A stretch of 64,000 nucleotides of DNA from Simmondsia chinensis (taxonomy: Eukaryota > Streptophyta > Magnoliopsida > Caryophyllales > Simmondsiaceae). Below are positions 54,701 to 64,000 of this stretch, one piece after another. A program made the position numbers and the translations under genes. Numbering within the stretch: position 1 is the stretch's first letter; each line of letters starts with the position of its first letter. The stretch spans positions 4,035,001 to 4,099,000 of the forward strand of contig JAGTTD010000026.1 in NCBI GenBank assembly GCA_018398585.1, read 5' to 3'. The notes below the pieces were generated by a model. The model did not search any database. It worked only from the letters and a program-made list of their open reading frames with translations, and was not told where the DNA came from.

Positions 54701-57700
54701 TCAATCTGAGCGTGGTGGAAGAACACGAAGATTGGTCTTGTGTTCGAGGAAGCGGTCGGCAGGGAGACTCTTGTGAAGATATCAGCAATTTGCTTAGCTG
54801 TGGGGGTGTAGGGAACCTAGAGATCACATTTGAGTACCTTCTCTCGAACGACATGTTTGCTTCTATTATTGGACACCTGATTTGCAGCAAAGTATGAGGA
54901 GGAGACATTGTCATAGTCAATTGTGATCGGACCTGGGTGATGAAGACTGAGATCCCTCATTAGATAAGGAATCCAGTAGCTCTCAGCTACGAATTGAGCA
55001 ACAACCTCAGTATTCAGATTCAGTCGTGGATTTGGAGACAGTAGCATGTTTCGTTGCCTGCCATGAGATAAGATTGGGACCAAGGTATAAGGCATAGCCA
55101 ATGGTAGAGCGACGAGGATCAGGGCAGCCACCCCAGTCAGCATTAGCAAAAGCAATGACCGTAGGCGTGGAGGCGGGTAATATGGAGAGACTATGGCTGG
55201 GGATGGCTTTGAGGTATCGAAGAATGCGCTTGATGGCCTACAATGGATGGTGCAGGGAGCATATATGAACTAGGAGATGAGGATAACCACATAGCATATG
55301 TCAGGACGAGTCATGGTCAAGTACTAAAGGGCCCCAATAGCTCTCCTGTACTCAGTGGGATATTTAAGAGGGTCCCCATCACTCAAAGAAAGGTGTGCTC
55401 GGGTAGGAAGAGGGGTCTTGACAGGTTTGGCATCACACAAATCATGTTTAGTGAGGAGGTTGATTGTGTACTTGTGTTGAGAGAGAAAGACTGGGTTGGG
55501 TGTACTGTGGGCTTCAATTCCGAGGAAAAAGTGTAAGGGGCCAAGGTCTTTTATTGCGAATTGAGTCGATAAGGACTCAACTAAGTGGTTGAGATGGGAA
55601 GATTCAGTGCTTGTTAGGATGATGCCATCAACATATAACAAGAGGCATGAGAGGTGAGACTTGGTTTTGTGAATAAATAAAGATGGGTCAGCATGACAAC
55701 AAGTAAAACTAAGACTAAGTAAGAATGCACTAAACCGTTGGACCCATGCCCGCTATGCCTGTTTGAGTCCGTACAACACCTTCCTTAGGCGACATATATG
55801 GTTGGGTGTATGAAGCCTTGAGGTAGTTTCATATAAACTTCTTCCTTAAGGTAGCCATGTAGGAAAGCATTTTTGACATCCAACTGGCGAATGGGCCAGT
55901 TGTATCTAATAGCAAGGGTGAGTATAAAGTATTTGGTGGTAGGTTTGACAACAAGGATAAAGGTCTCCTTGTAGTCAAGGCCTTCACGTTGATGAAAACC
56001 TTGAGCCATAAGGTGGGCCTTGAATGGTTCAACAGAGCCAACCACTTTGTACTTTACTTTATATTTCCACCTGCTTCCTACAAGGTTTTTTAAAGGGTGA
56101 TGAAGCACTAAGTCCCAAGTGTTATTGAGCAGGAGAGCATTAAATTCATCCGCCATGGCTTCTTGCCATTTTGATTTTTCACAGCCTGAGAGTAACATGT
56201 GCTTTCTTGTATGACAGTTGTGGAAGAGAGTGAAAGGGGATACTTAGTTTTACATATGCCTGCTTTAAGCCTAGTTTGCATGTGATGGGTGTTTAGACTC
56301 GGCCCTAATGGATTAGTGGGTTCGAGGTGCATGACACCGGTGGGAACAGGGTATGGATCTGGGGACTTGCGATCCCAGGATTCGGGTAGGGGGCTGTCCC
56401 AGGGTTCAGTTCTAGAGGGGCTGTTGGTAATAGGGGGTGAATGCGGGTAAAGGTCCCAATGAAACCGGACCTCGGTTAGGGACAAGGGCGAGAGGAACCG
56501 ATTAGGCAAGGGCCGGGGGTGGGTCGGGATAGTAGGGTTCGGGCAGCGGGTACAGCGCAGGGACCAAGGCCCCAGTGTTGGCGCTAAGAGGGGGGGGGGG
56601 GGGGGGGGGGACCCTTGGGGGAGGAAGGGGTAATGACCCCAGTTAAGCCTGAGTGTGGACAATTACAGGTGGTGGAATTGTCACATCAGAGATTGATATG
56701 TTCTAGGTGACAAGTCCTTTAAAAGGAAAACAGAATTCATCAAAAACCACATGCCGATTTATATACATTCGTTTATTTTTAGGGTCATAACATCTATATC
56801 CTTTGTAGCCAACGGCATATCCTAGGAAAATGCAAGGGATGGAGCGAGGGGCAAGTTTATGAGGGGCACCGGATGTGATGCTTAGATAACAAGCACACCC
56901 AAAAACGCGAAAACAGTTGTAATTCGGGTTTGTACCAAAATGTTCTTGGAAAGGGGAGTCATTTGAAAGAATTGGGGTAGGGAGACAATTGATAGTAAAA
57001 CATGCATTACAAAAAGCATCATCCCAAAATTCGTAAGGTAATTCAGAGTGAATTAAGAGAGTCCGTGCCATTTCATATAAATGTCAATGCTTGTGTTCCT
57101 CACCCCATTTTGGTCCTCGGTATCAGGACAGGATAAACGGAAATGAATTCCAGCATCACGACAAAGAGCGTTCATATGCTGGTGATCGAATTCACCTCCG
57201 CCATCACTTTGAAAAATCTTAATGGTAGTATTAAATTGATTTTCAACTAGATTTTTGAATGTGGATATTTCATAAACATCAGATTTTCACTGTATCAAAT
57301 AAAGCCACATGAATCTAGAAAAATCATAGATAAATAAAACATAGTATTTATATGCCGAGTAAGAGGATACAGATGAGTGCCAAACATTTGAATGTATTAA
57401 ATGAAGAGGTATGGTAGAATTATGTAATACATGTTCAAATGAAAGTTTTCTAAGTTTTTCTAAACAGCAAGAGGAACATTTATCCAAAAACTTAACAATC
57501 GGAAAAAAATTGTTTCTTACAAAACGCATCAAGAACTGTACTACCTAGATGTCCTATTCTTTGATGCCACAATTTGCCATTCTTTACTTGTGCAATTAGG
57601 CCAACGTCATGTAATGAGAATCTATAGATAGACCCGTCACTGAGTACTCGTAGAAGCGGCATTCCCGTAGCTTTGTCCATAACACAAAAGAAGTGTGAGT

Positions 57701-60700
57701 CAAATTCAACCCTACAACTATTGTCTTGGCATAGTTGTCTAATTGATAGTAAATTATGCTTGATGTTAGGTGCAAGCATGATATTAGGTAGATTTAGTGG
57801 ATATTGGGAAGTAGATATAGTTGTAGAGCCCACATGTGTTATAAGGGGTAATGCACCATCGCCTACAAGAATACCTTTATGACCAGAATAAGAAAGAAGG
57901 TTAGATAAGATACATAGGCTTGGCATCATATGGTTGGTAGCACCAGAAATCAGGGTACCAATTGTAGTCATGTAGTTCTCTAATAGTCATAGCAGCAAAA
58001 GAATGAGAAGGATCTAGAAAGGAGGTATCATCGAAGCGGTGTGGGCAAGCAACAGCCGTGTGATAGGTTTGGGAGCAGAACTGGGGCCCAAGCCCGAGCT
58101 CACCTGCAGCAGAGTTAGGGGAAGGACCATATCAAGATTGAACTAAGAAATGAGAGCCAGGGTGGGGGGACCCACAGTGGGGCGGCTGCAAGTTGTGGTG
58201 ACCCGGTGGGCCACCGCGTCCGCCGCGCTCATTGCGCCTGTTCCGGCCATGGCCGCGGCTACAGTTGCCACACCTGGGTGATGCACCGGGTTGTGTTGAC
58301 CGTGGGCAACCATGGCATGACTAGGGTCAGAATTTGTTCATCCAATTAGGGTTAAGACAACTTCTTCATTGAGCAAGGAAGTTTTTAACTCTTCACAAGT
58401 GTATTATTTTAAGGTTTGGCGAGTGAAAGTTTCAAAGGCGGCATACTCAGGAGGTAAGCAATAAATAGCAAAGTTTTTTAATTTTCTTTATAAAACAGGC
58501 TAGTCAATGGCAGCTAAGTCGTCCGTGCTTGTTTTTAATTCAGAGAGATAAACGTCTATTATTTTGCCATCTTAACGGTGGTTAATGAGTTGGATTCGAA
58601 GATCAAACTCCATAGATATGGAGCGATCCCGGAAACGCTTAGCCAAGCCCACATGGCTTTTGAGGTAAAGTGGCGGACAATGTCATTTATTAAGGGACGA
58701 TAGAGGGTAACTGCAATGCAGGATTGAAAACTTTGATCCATGTGAAGCCACGTAACGTAATCGGGATTGGGGTGGGTCAATCCATTTGAGAGGGTGATTT
58801 GGGTGAGGGGGCAAGGGCAAGTAGCATCTATAAACCCTAATAATTGGTAAGAAATTAACAACATGTTAATTTGTTCACGCCAGAGGGGTTAATCTGTTGT
58901 TGATTCTAGTTTTTATTATAACAATGCTTATAATGTTAGAAAAGGGAATTAATACGGGAGAGGGAGAGTGATTGTGGAAACTAGGGTTTGTTAAATTAGG
59001 TTTTATTATAGTAGGGTTGGTCGAACCAAAGGGAGAAAGAGCAGCCCCCGGGCACTATTGAGTGATGAAGAGAGAGAGGGGGGGGGGGGGGGGGGTTGGT
59101 GCTACCACTGCCGGGGCCGAGGAAGGCTTCGAAAACAGTGGGTCCGATGAGCCATGTCATGGGTGGAGAAATAAAATAGTGGGGAGAGCCAAGGATGGGG
59201 GAATGCCCAAACTAAGTGCCGAGTTCACTTTAGGCCTCCCAAGTGGTGGTGGAATACTGGAGATGATGACACTGGTATCCACCGACCGAGGAAGCAATGC
59301 ACCGGAGGTGATGGGACTGACATAAGGGGTGTCGGTCACCACCCTTGGGGAGGCGATGCCCTTCACGCCGGGTGGAGGACTGGTATTCTCTTGACTGGCC
59401 TCCACCGGAAGCAGCGAGGAGTCGGATTGGGAAGAGGATGAAAGAGCACTAGCATAAGATCGACCAGTGTCAGATGCCATTCACAAAAGTTAAAGTAGTA
59501 AGAGAGAAGACAAAAAAAAAAAAAAAAAAGAATTCAACACAATGCAAAAAGAAATTAAAGAAAAGCGGAAACACGGGAAAAAAAAAAAACTTAAATCAGA
59601 GATTGCTCTGATACCATGTGAATATAAAGAGAATTGTATATGTTGAAGTAAATAAGAGAGGTATGTGAGGGGCCTTTATATAGGCCTAGCATAGCTAGAG
59701 CAAAGGCACTAAAGCCCTTAAATTTTATATGAGTCAAGGGATACAATAGTTATATGTAAAACCCTAGATTAGGATTGTTCTAGATGCACTCTAATACCTG
59801 AACTGTCCCATCAAACATTCCTCGAAAGAATCGAGCTTGTCCCTCTTTATACATACGCAATGGAAGCACCCCGAATCAAGGATCCACCCTCACTTGTCTT
59901 TCTATCTTGAACTAGAAAATGTTGTCACCATCATCAAATGCTACGTTGCTGGAAGTCTCGAATTTCTCCCCCTCGCTTTTATACCTCTTCTCGTGGGCCT
60001 TCTTAAACTGTTTTAAGTCTGCGTTCATTTGCTTGCAAAATACTTGAATATGACCCATGTCACGACAATAATAACATTCTTTGGCACCATAATTGCTTCT
60101 AGGTCTAGAACCTGACGTAGAATAATCTCTATCGCCACCCAAGAGTGCAACTCTTCCCTCTACTTCAAATCGTTGCTTAAGTGGCTCCTTCATCATTTCT
60201 AAGTTTATCACCTTTCACCAACTTTTTGTTTTCGAACAAAATTTTCATGGTTTCATCCAATTCAAAAGTTGTTGTTCCTACTAATAACTTTGTCATAACT
60301 GTTTCATAAGATTTTGGGAAATGAGCCAATAAAATCAAAGCTTTACCTTCATGCACTTGAATGATCTCTCAAATTGCTACCCTTTTCCATCTTCAACCGG
60401 TGTAAATCCGTCTTCATATACAACTTATTTATGAGCGATTTCAACATGTAAATATTTTCCAACTTCTCCCATGACTTATGAGACCTTTCATCCAATACGA
60501 TATCTTAATATATAGGAAAAGAGCAAGACAAATTATTGTTACCGCTTTCATTTGCATCTCCTTCCATTCATCATCATTTATTTTTTGAACCTCTCGTCAT
60601 TTAGTACCTTCTACAACCTTATTTAACTAGGAGATCTTCAATCATGCTTTGCGACAATGAGATATTATTCTTTCCATCAGAAAAATCGATCTCGTACCTC

Positions 60701-63248
60701 TGACCCAATTACTGCTGTTCAACATCTCCCCAAACTCTAGGCCTCAACATTAAACATGCTCTAATACCACTTCTTGGCGAAAATCAAACAAGAAAATAGC
60801 AAAAGCAAAAAATTGCATAAAAGAATATTGAAATTAATATGGAACTCTCTCAACTAGAGGGAAAAGACCACCATCCAATCAAACATCAAACTAACTCTTT
60901 GAATTTCAGAATTGTGATCTGTAATTCAACTCAAACTCAATACTACTAGACTCTTAACTCTCTCTAATCTTAACCAAACTTTGTAACCCCTTTTGTAAAC
61001 TGCTCATATTCAAAGTTAAACTCAAACTTTAAAGAAAAAATTCAAAATTAACTCTAATATAAATTCTATCTAATACCAAAGAGGGTACCAACATGCCGTC
61101 ACCGGATCCTATTAGAACTACGAAGTTAAGCGTGCTTGGGCGAGAGTAGTACCACGATGGGTGACCTCCTGGAAAGTCCTCACCCTTATGTTGGAGGCAC
61201 TCGGAAACAGCCTCTCTTCCGGGGTAATACCCTGAAGGGGGAAGGCTGTGTACATCCGCCCCCCCAGACCTTGCTTACGCAGGAGCCCTTGGAGCACTGG
61301 GTATGTTGCTATAAATTCTATCTAATATAATCTTTTAAATCGGACCTAAAATATCAAGCAAGCAAAACTCAATAATATCTTCTTTCTTTTTATTTTAAAC
61401 TCACAATGCTAAACTAAAACTAAAACTAAAACTAAAACAATGGGTTGGACCTAAGAAATGCTTGGGAGGTAGTACAACACACTATGATGACAGTCAAGCA
61501 ATAATGGGGTCAACCCTTGTAACTTCCAACTTTACAAAATGATTTGTTACAAAGAAAACTAATTGTATGAAATTTCAAAATTAGAGACTAGATTTTGTTG
61601 CGCAAGAAATTCCACTAACATAGGCATGTAGTGGCCTAGCACATTGGAGACCACGGAAGCATAATTAGACTCAATGATCATATACCGGTTAATCACCAGT
61701 CTTTTGATGTAAAATTGTTAAGGGAAAATTATATTTCAAAAAGTTCTAAATATTTGGAACCATTTGTGCCTATCTTTTTTCCTTTTCCCTTGTATAACAA
61801 CAGCAATCACTCCGTGCCTCAAGAAGGCTCCGCAAAGACAGGGTTTGATAAGGGTAAGATGTGTGCAGTTTTACACCTACATAGTGCTATCTAGTAGAGA
61901 GGTTGTTTTTTGAAAGACTTCCACCCCCAGAAAGAAAGAAGCAATATTTACAAAATGGAATTCAAGTAAAGCAATATCCGAAATGCAAACAGACGTTCAA
62001 GCCTAATAGCGATGTGAATTGGCATCAATTACTCCTCTTTCTTAACAGTTGTGCGGTTTCTAATGGTAATTTAATGAAATATTTAGGCTTTGGATTTTGT
62101 GATAAGTGAGGCAAAGAAATATGAGATAAAGTTAATATTAAGCTTGGTGGATAACTATGAGGATTATGGGGGTAAGAAGCAATATGTGGAGTGGGCAAGA
62201 AGCCAAGGCCAATCCATATCTTCTGAAGATGACTTCTTCACCAACCCTCTTGTCAAGGATTTCTACAAGAACCATATCAAGGTATTTTTTTTCTTCCTAT
62301 TTTTCTGTTTTATTTTTTCAGTTTCGAGTTTGACTAATTAATGTCATGTGTATCCCGATGTTTTGATATGAAGACACATTAAGCTTATTTGGGCTATGTT
62401 TGGTCTAGCATATTAGTTTGGCTAGGTTAAAGCTCCACTTGGTCAGCAAAACAACCAGCCTCAACTTGACTTAAGCTCAATGCATGTCAAGTCTCTTAAG
62501 CTAAATAACAAACTGACAACTCAACTCATTGACACTCTAGTAAGGACCTACAATATAATACCCCCCCCCCCCCAAAAAAAAAAAATTAATGAAGTCGCAA
62601 ATTCAACTATATTGGCTAATAGAATAAGACGATCCCAATGTCGAAATGTTTAAATTAAGGGAAATTATAGGTTACATATCATTGAGGTTTAAACATTTAC
62701 AACTAACATATCTCGACATTTCAAATATATGTAATGAGGTAAACTTATAACACTTACGTACCTTCTATCAGAATCTGGTGAAGTTTTGTCAAATTTTGAT
62801 AAATTTCTATCAAAAAGAAATGCTAATATTGTATATGTTTCTAGTAATATTTTAGAGAAAGCCACCTATATAGGGTAAATCATGTTTCACATTAGCTTTA
62901 TGGAAAAAACACCAAACTTCACCACTATCTATATATTGTTACAATTATATTCCACATTTATAACATTTTTCTAGAAAAAATCACCGGATTTCTTACCAAA
63001 GGTACTCAAAATGATAAGATTTTCGAAATCTTGATAGCATATTATATATGTTAAAACATCAAAATAATTATACAATAAAAGGTCAAAGGCTAACAATTTG
63101 AATAAAATCATGTGGAGAAAATTAGACGGTGTTAACAAGACGCAACACGATAACGGGAATCAGCAACAAAGACGATCCTACAATCATGGCTTGGGAGCTT
63201 ATGAACGAGCCACGTTGCCCATCTGATCCTTCTGGCAACACCATTCAG
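51797..63248 (+). CDS. MAN: Mannan endo-1,4-beta-mannosidase (GH5_7), exons 1-3, 3' end outside window
   Basis: Exons 51797-52111, 62087-62281 and 63126-63248 join in phase 0 at GT-AG sites to give 211 residues, about half the family's usual 400-430. Residues 1-20 are a signal peptide, so the enzyme is secreted to the cell wall, where the family hydrolyses beta-1,4-mannan backbones. Landmarks: [25 protein letters not shown], the conserved Arg in [10 protein letters not shown] (Arg80), [29 protein letters not shown], and WELMNEPRC, whose Glu198 is the predicted acid/base. The nucleophile Glu lies beyond 64000. No stop or shift is seen in the three exons. Intron 1 is 9975 bp because of nested transposons; intron 2 is 844 bp. 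Confidence 0.92.
52551..53520. repeat. Tandem duplication in mannanase intron 1, unit about 480 bp
   Basis: The two units share TTAGTTGCTAATGAAAATTT-like text (GTTGCTAATGAAAATTTTAA), GAGTTAAATTGAGTCA, and end in T-rich sequence with TTTGTTTCCTT. Within each unit the ends (TTTTAATTGTGTYAA and ACAATTAAAAGTAT-like) are weakly inverted, suggesting a duplicated MITE. Confidence 0.75.
53573..53850. mobile_element. Small MITE-like element
   Basis: GCTAGGTTTGGCAAGCAA at the left and AACAGCTAAACATAGTC at the right are imperfect inverses; AGCTAACAGCTAA-type repeats sit inside the right end. Boundaries are approximate. Confidence 0.45.
53866..54075 (-). repeat. 3' LTR of outer copia element, partial
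   Basis: It ends CTGTACCCAACA at 54075, with a polypurine tract (GGGGAGAA on the minus strand) just inside. Only the part matching 60960-61458 is present; the other end is lost next to the MITE-like element. Confidence 0.6.
54110..54517 (-). pseudogene. Outer copia GAG-pre-integrase segment
   Basis: The minus-strand pieces [11 protein letters not shown] (next to the insertion), [18 protein letters not shown], and [20 protein letters not shown] then [10 protein letters not shown] match the stretch after the copia protease. One piece is interrupted by a run of Lys codons. It is separated from its protease start by the 5.3-kb inner element. Confidence 0.65.
54518..54695 (-). repeat. 3' LTR of inner copia element
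   Basis: It is related along its length to 59617-59798 (for example CTTTATATAGGC, CACTAAAGCCCTT, TTCTAGATGCACTCTAATAC). On the minus strand it starts TGTATTAGAG after a GAGGGGG polypurine tract. Confidence 0.82.
54700..55300 (-). pseudogene. Inner copia RNase H domain
   Basis: Minus-strand pieces read [19 protein letters not shown], and [20 protein letters not shown], then [20 protein letters not shown], matching the copia RNase H region (usual ADWAGC, STEAEYRA, HARSKHI). A frame shift separates the first pieces from the rest. Confidence 0.7.
55324..56198 (-). pseudogene. Inner copia reverse transcriptase (RVT_2)
   Basis: [71 protein letters not shown] and PQGF (56198-55785) are followed, after a shift, by LYVDGIILT and [15 protein letters not shown] (55641-55324). 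The catalytic YVDD motif reads YVDG, so the enzyme would be inactive even without the frame shift. Confidence 0.85.
56200..56700 (-). other. Inner copia Pro-rich linker with 21-G run
   Basis: The linker between integrase and RT is rich in Pro and Ser. It contains an uninterrupted run of 21 G (56590-56610), C on the coding strand, so the open frame depends on the run's length. Confidence 0.6.
56703..57971 (-). pseudogene. Inner copia GAG-pre-integrase and integrase
   Basis: From 57971 leftward: GATNHMMPS (protease DSGAT position), [26 protein letters not shown] (zinc-binding His-X3-His), [33 protein letters not shown], then [19 protein letters not shown] and [25 protein letters not shown]. 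The first catalytic Asp of the integrase DDE triad (usual SDVWG) is Asn in SNVW. Frames are broken between 57287 and 57071. Confidence 0.82.
58100..59480 (-). pseudogene. Inner copia gag
   Basis: [16 protein letters not shown] starts at 59480. A second piece (58864-58559) reads [24 protein letters not shown] and MWAWLSV, the UBN2-type capsid region; [13 protein letters not shown] at about 58230 is the basic Gly/Arg stretch near the C-terminus. An 18-G run (59078-59095) lies between the first two pieces and probably marks a frame break. Confidence 0.7.
59605..59616 (-). other. PBS of inner copia element
   Basis: The minus strand reads TGGTATCAGAGC directly at the LTR edge, a perfect initiator-tRNA-Met type PBS. 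Confidence 0.88.
59617..59798 (-). repeat. 5' LTR of inner copia element
   Basis: It starts TGTGAATATAAAG beside the PBS and ends near CTCTAATAC. The terminal dinucleotide differs from the other LTR (CC or lost instead of CA). Confidence 0.82.
59805..60757 (-). pseudogene. Outer copia gag and protease start
   Basis: From the PBS leftward the gag region reads [18 protein letters not shown] and [10 protein letters not shown] (about 60420-60300), then an open frame (60211-59912) with [18 protein letters not shown], a CX2CX4HX4C zinc knuckle, then [10 protein letters not shown] (about 59860), the copia protease active-site DSG. It is cut by the inner element after MGQF. Confidence 0.78.
60758..60769 (-). 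other. PBS of outer copia element
   Basis: The minus strand reads TGGTATTAGAGC, one change from the usual TGGTATCAGAGC. Confidence 0.75.
60775..61458 (-). repeat. 5' LTR of outer copia element
   Basis: The left edge is TGGCGAAAATC beside the PBS; the right edge is estimated from alignment with 54075. About 430 bp remain after removing the retroposon and one target duplicate. Confidence 0.65.
61076..61309 (+). mobile_element. 5S-headed SINE-like retroposon, full-length copy 3
   Basis: It is flanked by TATAAATTCTATCTAATA on both sides (61058-61075, 61310-61327), a perfect 18-bp target duplication. From 61083 the head reads GGGTACCAACATG, CACCGGATCCTATTAGAACT, CGAAGTTAAGCGTGCTTGG, GCGAGAGTAGTACCACG and ATGGGTGACCTCCTGGAAAG, a 5S rRNA with a short deletion near its 5' end. 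The tail is GGCACTCGGAAACAGCCTCT, GGGAAGGCTGTGTACATCC and GCACTGGGTATGTTGC. It sits inside the outer copia LTR, which is itself in the mannanase intron. Confidence 0.9.
61799..61920 (-). mobile_element. RTE/Au-type retroposon tail, minus strand, decayed
   Basis: ATAACAACAGCAATCACTCC, AGACAGGGTTTGATAAGGG, AAGATGTGTGCAGTTTTACA and AGAGAGGTTGTTTTTTGA keep the reversed order of the tail. No head and no clear target duplication are visible. Confidence 0.5.
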
Positions 63249-63299
63249 GTTTTTACCTTATTTTCCAAACTATTTTCTTCACTTGCAATGCTTTATATA

Positions 63300-63785
63300 C
63301 TTATGTATGATAGTTATTTACAATTTAGTACTTCGATATTTTTTAAAATAATAAAAAAGACACCGACTTTTTTAATTAATAAAAAGACCCATATGTTTTT
63401 ATTGTATTAATAAAAAGCCCCTCTCCAGCATGATGACGTCATTTTCAGTCAACAAAAATGACGTGGCAACTGCTTTTTTATTAATACAACAACAACAATA
63501 ACAACAATCCCAGTGCCTCAAGGGCTCTTGCACAAGCGGGGTCGGGGGGGGGGGGGGTTGATGTACGCAGCCTTCCCTCTTTCGGTAATTTTGTCATTTT
63601 ATTGTACCATTAATAAAAAATAGTTGTCTGTTAGCTCTGTTGTTGAAAAATAATGTCATCACGCTGGAGAGATGTCTTTTTTTTTTATTAATGCCACAAA
63701 ACTCAAGGGCCTTTCATTAATTCAAAAAGGTCAGGGTCCCTTTTATTATTTTTAAAACATCGGATACTAAAATGCACATAATCCT
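63300..63785. mobile_element. Foldback MITE, copy C, in mannanase intron 3
   Basis: The left end ATTTACAATTTAGTACTTCG and right end CATCGGATACTAAAATGC are inverted relatives, and the interior (TGACGTGGCAACTGC, GGGCCTTTCATTAATTC) matches copies A and B at 7.9-9.3 kb. It is interrupted by a retroposon tail at about 63484-63580. Confidence 0.7.
63484..63580 (-). mobile_element. RTE/Au-type retroposon tail in MITE copy C
   Basis: (AAC)n-type start, CAATCCCAGTGCCTC, GCACAAGCGGGGTCGGG, a 14-G run (63544-63557) and GATGTACGCAGCCTTCCCTC give the tail in reverse. The target duplication is not clear. Confidence 0.6.
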
Positions 63786-64000
63786 ATATGTAACACACTA
63801 AATTTATGTATTTAATATCCATGTTAAGAGAACATTTGCTAATATAATAGTTCTGATATAAGATTATTTTTATAAGCTTAGTGCGAATAAAAATATGAAA
63901 TCTTGATAAGTGCTCCCTCTAAATTGAGCTTGTTGAAGCTTACGAAGCTCAAATATGAACAAAGGGTTCTCGACTTACCTCAAACTTAGGCTTATATGGC

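Larger units (their letters stand above)
54518..59798 (-). mobile_element. Younger Ty1-copia element (inner), minus strand
   Basis: The two LTRs are short (178 and 182 bp; TGTGAAT...CTAATACA), with PBS TGGTATCAGAGC beside the right one and a G-rich polypurine tract beside the left. Domains run in copia order on the minus strand: gag, GAG-pre-integrase, integrase, RT, RNase H. Flanks CCTAA (54513-54517) and CCTGA (59797-59801) are a 4/5 match consistent with a 5-bp target duplication, and the outer element's reading resumes across it. The LTRs differ at many positions and coding is broken, so it is not recent. Confidence 0.85.
53866..61458 (-). mobile_element. Older Ty1-copia element (outer), minus strand, interrupted
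   Basis: A 5' LTR (60775-61458, including a retroposon) and a partial 3' LTR (53866-54075) share segments such as TTTTAAACTC and CCTAAAATAT. Reading leftward: PBS at 60758-60769, gag with a CCHC box, a protease start ([10 protein letters not shown]), then the younger copia insertion at 54518-59798, then the GAG-pre-integrase segment (54517-54110). The rest of pol is missing. Confidence 0.75.

Noticed and set aside
55243..55536. 97-residue plus-strand frame in the copia region
   Set aside because: It is antisense to the copia RT and RNase H, which explain the sequence.

Overview
The window is plant nuclear DNA, most likely from a eudicot outside the Brassicaceae. The signs are AT-rich intergenic sequence, spliced genes with GT-AG introns, an ASR stress-protein gene, a GH5 endo-mannanase gene, and a dense, nested load of plant transposable elements (CACTA, hAT-like and other MITEs, Ty1-copia, Ty3-gypsy, L1-type and RTE-type LINEs, SINE-like retroposons). 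There are no bacterial features and no CRISPR array. I see only two convincing host genes: ASR (two exons, about 21.0-22.9 kb, + strand) and a mannan endo-1,4-beta-mannosidase (exons 1-3 at 51.8-63.2 kb, + strand, running off the right edge). Almost everything else is transposon sequence or unassigned AT-rich DNA.

Layout. 1-4.05 kb: 3' part of a CACTA element with DUF4216 and Transposase_24 remnants and subterminal repeats. 5.4-11.5 kb: a cluster of MITEs and LINE 3' ends. 11.5-19.1 kb: a Tat-like Ty3-gypsy element on the minus strand with gag, an antisense accessory ORF and an internal minisatellite but no pol; its 5' LTR carries a 5'-truncated RTE LINE. 21.0-22.9 kb: ASR. 23.6 kb: a retroposon made of a 5S rRNA head and an RTE-LINE-like tail. 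25.2-29.2 kb: a second Ty3-gypsy element with initiator-tRNA-Met PBS and most of pol deleted. 29.3-30.7 kb: a solo-LTR-like insertion. 32.2-32.7 kb: a foldback MITE. 33.05-39.29 kb: a CACTA element with both ends present but no TNPD transposase. 41.7-42.7 kb: a foldback element with tandemly repeated arms. 43.1-47.8 kb: a decayed LINE with endonuclease, RT and RNase H, interrupted by a retroposon tail and a hAT-like element, each with clear target duplications; its 3' end is tandemly duplicated to 48.4 kb.

51.8-64 kb: the mannanase gene. Its first intron is about 10 kb and holds a tandem duplication, a MITE, an older copia element (LTRs near 53.9-54.1 and 60.8-61.5 kb), a younger copia element inserted in the older one's protease region (54.5-59.8 kb), and a 5S-headed retroposon inserted in the older element's LTR. 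Splice phases across the intron stay compatible, so the gene may still be expressed.

The most interesting signal is the 5S-headed retroposon family. Three copies lie in unrelated places, each with its own 15-18 bp target duplication. All share a 5S rRNA head joined to a tail that also forms the 3' end of the RTE LINE at 18.0-19.0 kb. This is the structure expected of a SINE whose head is 5S rRNA and whose tail is borrowed from a LINE.
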